A stretch of 31,569 nucleotides of DNA from CAYNYM01 sp049366815 (GTDB lineage: Bacteria > Desulfobacterota > DSM-4660 > Desulfatiglandales > HGW-15), in contig JBMNCO010000111.1 of NCBI GenBank assembly GCA_049366815.1, positions 1 through 31,569 on the forward strand, in the 5' to 3' direction. How positions within the stretch are numbered: the stretch's first letter is position 1; every line of letters starts with the position of its first letter. Both the position numbers and the translations under genes were made by a program. The notes below the pieces were generated by a model. It was given only the letters and a program-made list of their open reading frames with translations. It searched no databases and was not told where the DNA came from. Positions 15,930-23,106 of this stretch are shown here, in pieces.

Positions 15930-18428
15930 ATGCACCTTAAAAAAACTCTTTCCAGTTTGTCCTTTGCCCATTCAATGGAATCCCGCGTGGTCCCCTTGAC
16001 CGTCCTGAGAGATGCAACCCTCCATTTTCTCGAATGTTTCGGAGAAATGCCCCTGGTCGGTCATGCCTTCAGTGAAATCATAGGCGACGGCGACGGCGGG
16101 ACGCGCTTCGCAAGGCTCTTGTCTGCCACGGGCTACGAGGGGGATGCTGAAGGCCTTTTGGGGGAACTCACCCGCCGGTTGTCCCGTGTGAAGGCTTGCG
16201 ACCATGAGCCTGTCACGATAAACGGCGTCCTGTTTCCGCAGCCCCTTCTCCTATGGCTCATGGAAAGGATCCTTCCCGGTCACGGCTGCGTCTCGGTAAA
16301 GGATGTGGGCCGGTTGGAGAGGTTGACCCATGTCACTGTCAAGAAAGAAGAGCGGGAAGACCTGCAGAAGGTTATGGACAGGTATCCCGTTCGGCTTTCC
16401 ATGCACGCCCTCCGTCAGATGATGATCTCAGAAAATGTGGCTCGACAATATCTTCCCTTTGTGGAAGAACTGGACCCGGAGGGGTATGTTCACACATGGA
16501 TCGGCCAATTCCAGGACGGCCTTCTGGAGCGGATGTACCCGAACAGGGTCATCTTTTTGCTGAACATGAGCTGTCCTGTCTATTGCCGGTTCTGCTTCAG
16601 GAAGCACAAAGAATCCCGGAACGGAGACCGACCCACTCCCCAGGATGTCGACAGGGCCGTGGATTACGTGGCCGGAGATCCCTCCATCAAGGAGGTCCTG
16701 ATCACGGGGGGAGATCCCTTTCTGAACAGGGCCGGCATGCAGACCGCCATCGACCGGCTCATGGCCGTCCCCCACATCCAGAACCTCCGCCTGGCCACCC
16801 GTTCCATCTCTTATTATCCGCAACTGTTCTATGCCGACGGCGGCTTCTGGCTGAACTATGTCAAACAAAAAGGCCTGGAACTCCGGCAAAAGGGGAAATA
16901 CATGGAGGTGGCCACCCACTTCATCCATCCTGACGAGGTATCCCCGGAGAGTCTGGAGATCATATCCACACTGAAAAAGAACGGTATATCCGTTTATATT
17001 CAGACGCCCTTTCTCAGGGGATGTAATGACAAGGGACCTGAATTGGTCCGGCTCTTCAATATCCTGCGGGGGGCCGGGGCCGAAATCCATTATATCTTCA
17101 CCCCCTGCGAGCCGATCCGCGGCAGCGGTGTCTACTGGACGCATCTTTCCGAGGGCGTGGACATCGCCGCGGAACTCAGGGCCCGTCTCTCGGATCGGGG
17201 TATGCCGAAAATCTGCACCTCCACACCCATCGGTAAGATAGACTGGTATTCAAGCGGCTGGGCCGTCGAGCCGGTTCAGGAGGAGGGTCGTTTCCTCTGG
17301 CTTCGGACCCCCTATGACGCGGCCTACCACGAGACCTTCGCCCCGGGAACCGACCTGAGGGGGAGGGTCCGTGTGAATGAAGAGGGGACGCTGGATATCC
17401 GGTTCATGGCTGAGGTCAGGAATGAGTCCCTTTATCTGGGGTCAAGGGAGGCCCATAGGCCCAACCAGGTCGCCCCGCCCCCCGAGGCCCTGAAAGAAGT
17501 TCAGGCCGAGGGGCTCAAGGACCGGAGGATCGCTCAAACCATTGCAGCCACAGGCTCCCCCACGCTCTTCAGACTACATGAGACCCGGGCGGCGATGGAT
17601 GTCGAAGGGAGTGAGCGGGATATCGAATATATCCGCAAAGACCGCCGGATCACGGATGTGGTGCTCGCTTCAACACAGGATGCGGTTGAATGTCTTGACA
17701 GGATCGCCGCGATCATCAAGAGGCTCAAGGACATCCATCATGTCCATGCGGTCCGCCTGAGGAGCCGGATGTTCAACCTAGCCCCTGAGAAATACACCAG
17801 GGGAATGATTGACAAGCTGGGGGAACTCAATAAACTGACTGTGGTCAATCCTCTTCGGCTGGAAATCGAGACGGAGTTTCTTCATTCGAGTGAATTCAGA
17901 CCGGTCCACGGGGAGCTGTGCAAAGCCCTTCACGCGAAGGGCGTCACGGTCTACTCCAACACGCCGCTCCTGGGCACGATCAACGATGCGCCGGATGAGG
18001 TCAGCCGGATCGCATACAAGACGCGGGAAATCGGCATGGAGTTCCATCATGTCTATCTGGCGGGGCACCCCCTCCAAAGGAAGTGGAACGATGCGCACCC
18101 CATAGATGTGGCCGACGTCATAGACATAGGCACCCGGGTCCGCAGGAATGGGAGCGGCAGGGAAATTCCGAGATACATCATCCTGACTGAACTGGGAGAG
18201 GTGGATTTCGGGCTCACGTCGAGACTCCTCGGTGGAAAGGGGAGGCTGTGGGTAAAACTCCTGCCCTATGATGAGGATTATTTCAAGAGTATGGATCCGC
18301 ACTTTGCCTTGCCCGAGGGTGTAAGGACGGATGAGGACGGCCGATTTATCGTGCCGGTCTCGGGCATGAGGGCGACCTCTGATTTCATGGTCTCTCCCTA
18401 TTTACATCTTGTCGAGACCCCGGGATAA
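15930..18428 (+). CDS. Duplicated lysine-2,3-aminomutase-like radical SAM protein (KamA family)
   Basis: This 832-residue protein (numbered from ATG 15930) contains two aminomutase-like halves. The first (about 140-500) has YPNRVIFLL before the cluster motif C215-C219-C222 in CPVYCRFC, then ITGGDPF and VYIQTPFLRGCND. PIGK follows, whose K436 fits the PLP-binding lysine. The second half (about 575-815) repeats the later part: VYSNTPLLGTIND, then TELGEVDF and RLWVKLLPYDEDY, matching FLWLRTPYDAAYH of the first. It has no cluster cysteines and has Glu (757) in place of the PLP lysine. Ordinary KamA proteins are about 350-480 residues. An upstream GTG (15882) would add 16 residues. The substrate is probably an amino acid but is not known. 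Fold assignment is strong; function is inferred. Confidence 0.85.
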   Translation: MHLKKTLSSLSFAHSMESRVVPLTVLRDATLHFLECFGEMPLVGHAFSEIIGDGDGGTRFARLLSATGYEGDAEGLLGELTRRLSRVKACDHEPVTINGVLFPQPLLLWLMERILPGHGCVSVKDVGRLERLTHVTVKKEEREDLQKVMDRYPVRLSMHALRQMMISENVARQYLPFVEELDPEGYVHTWIGQFQDGLLERMYPNRVIFLLNMSCPVYCRFCFRKHKESRNGDRPTPQDVDRAVDYVAGDPSIKEVLITGGDPFLNRAGMQTAIDRLMAVPHIQNLRLATRSISYYPQLFYADGGFWLNYVKQKGLELRQKGKYMEVATHFIHPDEVSPESLEIISTLKKNGISVYIQTPFLRGCNDKGPELVRLFNILRGAGAEIHYIFTPCEPIRGSGVYWTHLSEGVDIAAELRARLSDRGMPKICTSTPIGKIDWYSSGWAVEPVQEEGRFLWLRTPYDAAYHETFAPGTDLRGRVRVNEEGTLDIRFMAEVRNESLYLGSREAHRPNQVAPPPEALKEVQAEGLKDRRIAQTIAATGSPTLFRLHETRAAMDVEGSERDIEYIRKDRRITDVVLASTQDAVECLDRIAAIIKRLKDIHHVHAVRLRSRMFNLAPEKYTRGMIDKLGELNKLTVVNPLRLEIETEFLHSSEFRPVHGELCKALHAKGVTVYSNTPLLGTINDAPDEVSRIAYKTREIGMEFHHVYLAGHPLQRKWNDAHPIDVADVIDIGTRVRRNGSGREIPRYIILTELGEVDFGLTSRLLGGKGRLWVKLLPYDEDYFKSMDPHFALPEGVRTDEDGRFIVPVSGMRATSDFMVSPYLHLVETPG

Positions 18429-18436
18429 TACCGGGC

Positions 18437-18480
18437 CCGGATCGGATTTATCCCAACGCCCCGGGATCCGGTTCCTTTTT
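18437..18480 (+). terminator. Possible weak terminator after the LAM-like gene
   Basis: CCGGATC (18437-18443) can pair with GATCCGG (18465-18471), followed by the T-rich TTCCTTTTT. The loop is long (21 nt), so this is a weak call. If real it separates the LAM-like gene from the AOR genes. Confidence 0.3.
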
Positions 18481-18538
18481 CCCCCGGGGGTATGAATCCG
18501 GACCGTTTCGGGCCTTTGTCCCGGCGGAGGACTCCGCC
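18481..18538. promoter_or_regulatory. Palindromes upstream of the AorC-like gene
   Basis: The gap holds CCCCCGGGGG (18481-18490, perfect) and GGCGGAG/CTCCGCC around two bases (18523-18538). The second ends 28 bp before the flavoprotein start and would suit an operator or a leader hairpin. No clear -35/-10 pair was found. Confidence 0.3.
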
Positions 18539-18566
18539 CCAACGGTCTTGAGAGCAGGTGAAAGCG

Positions 18567-19853
18567 ATGCAATTTGTAATCGTCGGTAACGGGATCGCAG
18601 GGATCAGCGCGGCCCAGATGATCCGCGGATTGAGGCCGGAGGCCGGAATCACCATCTTGACGGAAGAGGCCCATGCCGGGTATTCGGCCTGTGTGCTTCC
18701 GGATTACGTGTCCGGTGAAATCGAGCGAAAGGACGTCTTTATCAACGAGTTCTCCCACTACGAACGGGACGGAATCCGCCTGATCACAGGAAAAGGAGTG
18801 GATCGCCTGGACGCGGATGGAAAGGAGGCCTTCATGGGGGATGAGAGCCTTTCCTATGACAGGCTCATCGTTGCCACGGGGAGCCGGGCCGTGGTGCCCC
18901 CTCTCAAGGGCCTGGACAACCTGGGGGTCTTTACCCTCAAATCCCTGGGGGATGCCGACAGGATCTACAAATGGGAAGGTCACGCGGCCGTGGTGGTGGG
19001 GTCCGGCGCCGTCGGGGTGGAGGCCGCAGTCGCCTTGAGGAAAAGGGGCTACCGCGTATTCCTGCTCGAACTGTTTGACCGGATCATGCCCCAGGCCTTT
19101 GATCCCTATCCATCCGGCCTGATCCGGGACATCCTCGACAGGGGCGGCATCAAGACCTTCACAGGAGAAAGGGTGGTCGAGGTCCTTGGGGAGGGCCGTG
19201 TCAGGGGGGTGCTCACGGACAGACGGGACATTTCCTGTGACACGGTCATCATGGCCGCGGGTATGAGCCCTGATGTCCGAATTGCACGCGATGTGCTTGC
19301 CCTGGGTGGACAGGGGGGTATCCGGGTCGATGAGCACATGATGACCAGTATCCCGGATATCTACGCCTGCGGGGATTGCGTGGAGGCCGGAGGCCGGGCG
19401 GGGGAAGGTCCTGGATTGAGCATGCTGTGGAACAACGCCCGAGAGCAGGGGATGGCCGCGGGTTGTAATGCGGCCGGCCGGCCCGTTGTTTATCCCGGGT
19501 CCATGAGGGTCAGCAGCGTCGATCTCTTCGGCATCCAGGCCGTCTCCATGGGGCGGTGCAGCGCGGACGTGAAGGGAGGCGCCGAGGTGCTGGAGAGGGA
19601 AGCGGGAGATCGTTACCGGCGGCTGGTCTTTGCGGAGGGCGTTCTGGTTGGGGCACAGGCCCTGAACTGGAGTGAAAACATGGGATCCTTGCTCTCTGCA
19701 ATCCTGCGGCGTGAAAAGATCACAAGCTTTGCGGATGTTGGAAACTGGAACAGGCCCCTGTTCCGCGCCCCGAGGGTTGCTTTTTTGGGCGGAAGATCCC
19801 CTCTTTTTCCGGCGAGGAACTTTCGGGGGGATAAAGGAGAAATGACAAGATGA
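18567..19853 (+). CDS. FAD/NAD(P)H-dependent oxidoreductase, AorC-like subunit
   Basis: This two-dinucleotide-domain flavoprotein has 428 residues. The FAD site is GNGIAG (7-12), the NAD(P)H site is VVGSGAVGVE (about 143-152), and the second FAD motif is IYACGDC (about 265-271). A Cys in SACVLPDYVSG (about residue 42) lies where CoA-disulfide-reductase and NADH-oxidase relatives keep a redox Cys. ATG 18567 has AGGTG 6 nt upstream; a GTG at 18558 is weaker. It is followed 15 bp later by a four-cluster ferredoxin and then an AOR. That matches AorC, AorA and AorB of the Aromatoleum-type enzyme, so it likely passes electrons between NAD(H) and the Fe-S subunit. Confidence 0.88.
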   Translation: MQFVIVGNGIAGISAAQMIRGLRPEAGITILTEEAHAGYSACVLPDYVSGEIERKDVFINEFSHYERDGIRLITGKGVDRLDADGKEAFMGDESLSYDRLIVATGSRAVVPPLKGLDNLGVFTLKSLGDADRIYKWEGHAAVVVGSGAVGVEAAVALRKRGYRVFLLELFDRIMPQAFDPYPSGLIRDILDRGGIKTFTGERVVEVLGEGRVRGVLTDRRDISCDTVIMAAGMSPDVRIARDVLALGGQGGIRVDEHMMTSIPDIYACGDCVEAGGRAGEGPGLSMLWNNAREQGMAAGCNAAGRPVVYPGSMRVSSVDLFGIQAVSMGRCSADVKGGAEVLEREAGDRYRRLVFAEGVLVGAQALNWSENMGSLLSAILRREKITSFADVGNWNRPLFRAPRVAFLGGRSPLFPARNFRGDKGEMTR

Positions 19854-19868
19854 GGGAGAAACCCTGAG

Positions 19869-20396
19869 ATGGATGAGAAGGTCATCGTCTATGATCCGTT
19901 TTCTTGCTCCGGGTGCATGACATGCATGACGGCATGCTCCACATACCACAACGGAGCCACAAGTCTTTCCAAGGCCAGGATTCAAATCCTGAGGCACGAG
20001 GCCCATGCGATCACCCGAATCGATGAGGAGGACGACCTCATCTTTGATATGGTGAGCTGTCAGCACTGCGACCAACCCTTCTGCCTTTCCTTTTGCCCCA
20101 CCCTCGCCATCCGGAAGGACAGGGAGACAGGGGCCGTGCACATTGACTACGACAAGTGCGTGGGCTGCAGAACCTGCATGTCGGTCTGCCCGTTCGGCGC
20201 CATTTCCTATGACAAGGACCGACGACAGGTCATGAAATGCGAACTGTGCGGCGGAGACCCTCAATGCGTTAAATTCTGCCAGACCGGGGCCTTGCAGTTC
20301 GTGTCGAAAGAATTCGCCCATTTGCGCAAGAGAGACACCCTGGGAAGGAAAAAGGTGCAATGGCGTTTGAGCTTCCAGGGACGGGGATCTGAATAG
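19869..20396 (+). CDS. Four-cluster 4Fe-4S ferredoxin subunit, AorA-like
   Basis: This 175-residue electron-transfer protein has sixteen cysteines in four groups: CSGCMTCMTAC (13-23), CQHCDQPFCLSFC, CVGCRTCMSVC and CELCGGDPQCVKFC. These suit four [4Fe-4S] clusters in the HycB/DmsB-like arrangement. There is no signal peptide, so it is cytoplasmic. ATG 19869 has GGGAG 10 nt upstream. It lies 15 bp after the flavoprotein gene and 11 bp before the AOR gene, so the three are almost surely one transcript. It should be the wire between the tungsten site and the flavin subunit. BamC of benzoyl-CoA reductase is an alternative relative. Confidence 0.9.
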   Translation: MDEKVIVYDPFSCSGCMTCMTACSTYHNGATSLSKARIQILRHEAHAITRIDEEDDLIFDMVSCQHCDQPFCLSFCPTLAIRKDRETGAVHIDYDKCVGCRTCMSVCPFGAISYDKDRRQVMKCELCGGDPQCVKFCQTGALQFVSKEFAHLRKRDTLGRKKVQWRLSFQGRGSE

Positions 20397-20407
20397 GGAG
20401 ACGAGGT

Positions 20408-22408
20408 ATGTCCATTCCAAAAGGTTACGCAGGCAACGTACTGATCATCGATCTAAATGATATGAAGGCGGATATCCTGCCCATTGAAGCATTCTGGCAT
20501 GATTACGGGATCGAGCCCCGCACCTGGCTGGGCGGCGACGGATTCATCACCAAGATCCTGTGGAAGGATTTTTCCGGTCCAATCGATCCCCTCAGCGCTG
20601 AAAATGAAATCATCATCGCCTCCGGTCCCTGGACCGCCACCGCAGCACCCCAGGCCGGGAGAGGCATGCTCGGCTGTATCGACCCGGAGACCGGAGGATT
20701 CGGGTCGGGTTCCTTCGGGTGGTTTTTCCCCTCCGCCCTCAAGTTCGCAGGTTTTGACCTCACCATCATCAGGGGCAGGGCCAGAAGGCCGGTCTATGTC
20801 TTTGTCGATGACAGAAAGATCGTTTTCAAAGAGGCATCTCATCTGTGGGGAAAGGAGACGGGCGAAACGGTCCGGATGATCAGAGAAGAACTCCAGGAAC
20901 GTTTCGAGGGGGAGATCCGTGTCCTGTGTACCTCCATAGCCGGGGAAAACCTGGTCCGCTACGCCCCCCCCTGTGCCGACGGCACCTCCAGTCCCGGCAG
21001 GACCGGGGCCGGTGCCGTCATGGGAAGCAAAAACCTGAAGGCGGTCGCCGTCCGGGGTACGGGCGAGGTCCCCCTGGAGGATCCCCGTGGACTCCTGGAG
21101 TCTTCTCTGCGCGCCGTCGAGACCTTTTTGAAAACCGAACCCCTCCTGAAGCTTTGGCAGGAACAGGGTGCCACGACATGCCTGGCCACGACCGGGAATT
21201 GGCCCCTGAACGGCGCCATGCTCGCGGAGAACAGGCAGGATGCCGACTTTCCCCATTTCAAGAACGTAGGTTGCCTGAACTGCCCCGTGCCCTGTTACCA
21301 TTGGCTTCAGATAAAGGAGGGGAAATTCACAGGGTTGAGACACCTTGGCGGGCACATGACATACCTGACCAACTGCCTGCGCAACCTGGGCATCAGCGAT
21401 TTCGGCGAATGGATCTATTTTGAAAGGTACCTCCAGGAGCTGGGGATGGACCCGGCGTCCTTCTCCATGGGTTTTGCATGGGCCGTGGACTGTTTCGAAA
21501 GGGGCCTCCTGACCCTCGATCAGACGGATGGAATGGTCTTGAAACAGGGCGATGCGGATCTCATCTGGGAAGTGGCCCGGAAGGTGGCCCACAGGGAGGG
21601 AAACCTGGGTGATCTGCTGGCGGAGGGTCTGGCCGCCGCCAGCGGGAAGATGGGAAAAGAGGCCGAGCGTATCGCCCCGCATGTCAAGGGGAAACCCTAC
21701 ATCCAAAAGGATGCCAGGCTGCAGGCCCTGATGTGGTCCCTGGGTTTCCTGACAAGCCCCCGTGGCGGTGACTGGCTCAGGCTCCACAATGTCTGGGAAC
21801 TGGCCTTTACGCCGGAAAAGATAGACCGTTATCCCCAATTTCTTGGAAAGAACTGTACTGAAATGTATGCGCAGGCCATGGACCTTATCGATATCCCGGA
21901 CGGGCTGAAGAAGCGGATATTTGGAGAGGCGGAAAGGGTCGATGTGGCATGGATCAAGGGCACGGCCGGGAAGGCCCTTTTCTCTGCATGGACCGAGGAT
22001 CTCGTGGCCCTGTTCAATTCACTGGTCACCTGCATGTTCGGGGCGCCCGCCCAGTTCCTGATGGTCGGGATCGGGCCCACCACCTATGCCGAAATACTCA
22101 ACAAAATAACCGGCTGGAATGTCACCCCTGAAGAGCTGATGAAAACGGGAGAAAGGGTTTTCAACCTCCAGCGGCTCTTCAACTATAAGATAAAGGGCTG
22201 GGATCGCAGACAGGATGCCTGGGCGGACAAGCGGGCCTATGAGCCTTCAAAGATGGGCATCTACAAGGGGAGGACCGTACCCTGGGACCAGGTGCTGCTG
22301 GAATACTACGCCGTCCGCGGCTGGTCGGAAAACGGGCTGCCGTCCAGGGAAAAACTGGTCGAATTGGGGCTGGAGGATATGGCTGAAGAGGCCCGCCTTT
22401 CGGAGTGA
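20408..22408 (+). CDS. Aldehyde:ferredoxin oxidoreductase-family tungstopterin enzyme
   Basis: This 666-residue catalytic subunit belongs to the AOR family, which uses a tungsten bis-pterin and one [4Fe-4S] cluster. It opens with GYAGNVLIIDL and has GRTGAGAVMGSKNLKAVAV (198-216). The cluster cysteines are C289, C292 and C296 (GCLNCPVPC) plus C542 in NSLVTCMFG, the spacing of Pyrococcus AOR. Two active-site regions look unusual. Where relatives carry a GPEYE-like segment after the cluster motif this protein has GLRHLGGHMT, and the usual RGxxH is RGGDW (452-456). The reaction may therefore be other than simple aldehyde oxidation; BamB-like aromatic-CoA reduction is one alternative. It is the last gene of the three-gene unit. 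Confidence 0.9.
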   Translation: MSIPKGYAGNVLIIDLNDMKADILPIEAFWHDYGIEPRTWLGGDGFITKILWKDFSGPIDPLSAENEIIIASGPWTATAAPQAGRGMLGCIDPETGGFGSGSFGWFFPSALKFAGFDLTIIRGRARRPVYVFVDDRKIVFKEASHLWGKETGETVRMIREELQERFEGEIRVLCTSIAGENLVRYAPPCADGTSSPGRTGAGAVMGSKNLKAVAVRGTGEVPLEDPRGLLESSLRAVETFLKTEPLLKLWQEQGATTCLATTGNWPLNGAMLAENRQDADFPHFKNVGCLNCPVPCYHWLQIKEGKFTGLRHLGGHMTYLTNCLRNLGISDFGEWIYFERYLQELGMDPASFSMGFAWAVDCFERGLLTLDQTDGMVLKQGDADLIWEVARKVAHREGNLGDLLAEGLAAASGKMGKEAERIAPHVKGKPYIQKDARLQALMWSLGFLTSPRGGDWLRLHNVWELAFTPEKIDRYPQFLGKNCTEMYAQAMDLIDIPDGLKKRIFGEAERVDVAWIKGTAGKALFSAWTEDLVALFNSLVTCMFGAPAQFLMVGIGPTTYAEILNKITGWNVTPEELMKTGERVFNLQRLFNYKIKGWDRRQDAWADKRAYEPSKMGIYKGRTVPWDQVLLEYYAVRGWSENGLPSREKLVELGLEDMAEEARLSE

Positions 22409-22864
22409 ACCGCAGCGAAGAGAAGGTTCCGGCCCCTGCCCGGCGCGGCCCGTTCTATCGTGGACAGGCATGTTCGGGATACGCGGATATGGGCCGAACA
22501 GAATATGGGGTCTTTTGGGGCGTGAAATACAGGGTTCACCCGATAGCCGATGGATCCGGAAGCGGGTAGCATTTTACTTTAAAAAACACAACAGGGTCTG
22601 CTGTGCTCAACACGGGGGGGGACCCACCCCGCCTCTGGATGCCGCTCCCTGAGCCGGAGACTCTCCTGTAAAGGCAGCCGTGCCTATCGCCGAGTGCCTG
22701 TTTGGATGACCCGGAAAGCCGGGCGTTGTATAGAAAACCCATGAGCCTCACCAAAACCACTGCCTGAATCGTCTAACCTCTTCGGACCACAGGTGCGGGT
22801 CGTCTGTATTGACCAGGGCGAATATTGGTGCCTGTGTAATCAAACAAGATGTCAGGAGAGCGAC
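22409..22864. other. 456-bp gene-free region with structured minus-strand signal
   Basis: No protein frame with a ribosome site was found here. On the minus strand there is a series of small hairpins: CCCGG/CCGGG around 22715-22732, GGCA/TGCC around 22672-22700, and GGAG/CTCC around 22650-22665. They lead to the intrinsic terminator at 22581-22605. No known riboswitch, tRNA, 6S or SRP consensus was recognised. Confidence 0.5.
22581..22605 (-). terminator. Intrinsic terminator, minus strand
   Basis: On the minus strand, CACAGCAG pairs with CTGTTGTG around a 3-nt loop (22605-22587; one A-C mismatch in an 8-bp stem) and is followed directly by six T (22586-22581). The nearest minus-strand gene, uvrB, ends 500 bp away, beyond a plus-strand gene. 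The terminator therefore either ends a long uvrB tail or belongs to an unannotated RNA. Confidence 0.7.
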
Positions 22865-23059
22865 ATGACAAGGATCGAAGAACTCATCGAGATCTGTTCA
22901 AAGGATACTTACAGGGCGAGTTACCTGAAGGCCAAGGCCGAATCCCTGTGCATAAGATGCGGCAATCGCATAGAGGGGTTCAGAAGTGCTTCAGCAAGGC
23001 TGGAATATTCCATATCGGCACTTTGTCAGAGGTGTCAGGACGAAATCTTCCTGCAGTGA
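22865..23059 (+). CDS. 64-residue CxxC/CxxC zinc-ribbon-like protein
   Basis: This small protein starts MTRIEELIEIC. It has two CxxC knuckles about 40 residues apart (CIRC and CQRC near the C-terminus), which would bind one zinc or iron. ATG 22865 has GGAGAG 4 nt upstream; the frame extends to a GTG at 22793 without a ribosome site. It stands alone on the plus strand, convergent with uvrB (48 bp apart). I know no function. It could be a regulator or a small RNA- or protein-binding factor. Confidence 0.7.
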   Translation: MTRIEELIEICSKDTYRASYLKAKAESLCIRCGNRIEGFRSASARLEYSISALCQRCQDEIFLQ

Positions 23060-23106
23060 TATCCGGAAAAATTCCTTCCCCCTGCGAGCGTTGGATTCCC
23101 GCTGTT

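Noticed and set aside
18402..20420. 672-residue open frame on the minus strand
   Set aside because: It is antisense to the flavoprotein and ferredoxin genes, which have clear motifs. High GC leaves the opposite frame open by chance.
20453..21838. 461-residue open frame on the minus strand
   Set aside because: It is antisense to the AOR gene and shows no domain pattern.
14645..22408. In-frame selenocysteine TGA in the redox genes
   Set aside because: selA prompted the check, but each plus-strand gene is full length without needing TGA readthrough.
22765..22785. GTCTAAC resembling an integron attC core
   Set aside because: It is a single seven-base match without the paired core site or an integrase gene.
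22409..22792. Riboswitch, 6S, SRP RNA, tRNA or group II intron element
   Set aside because: I compared remembered consensus cores (cobalamin, glycine, TPP, c-di-GMP, 4.5S, 6S, domain V) and none fits on either strand. A covariance search would settle it.
22809..22840. TTGACC and TGTAAT as a promoter for the CxxC gene
   Set aside because: The spacer is 20 bp, too long for a convincing sigma-70 promoter.
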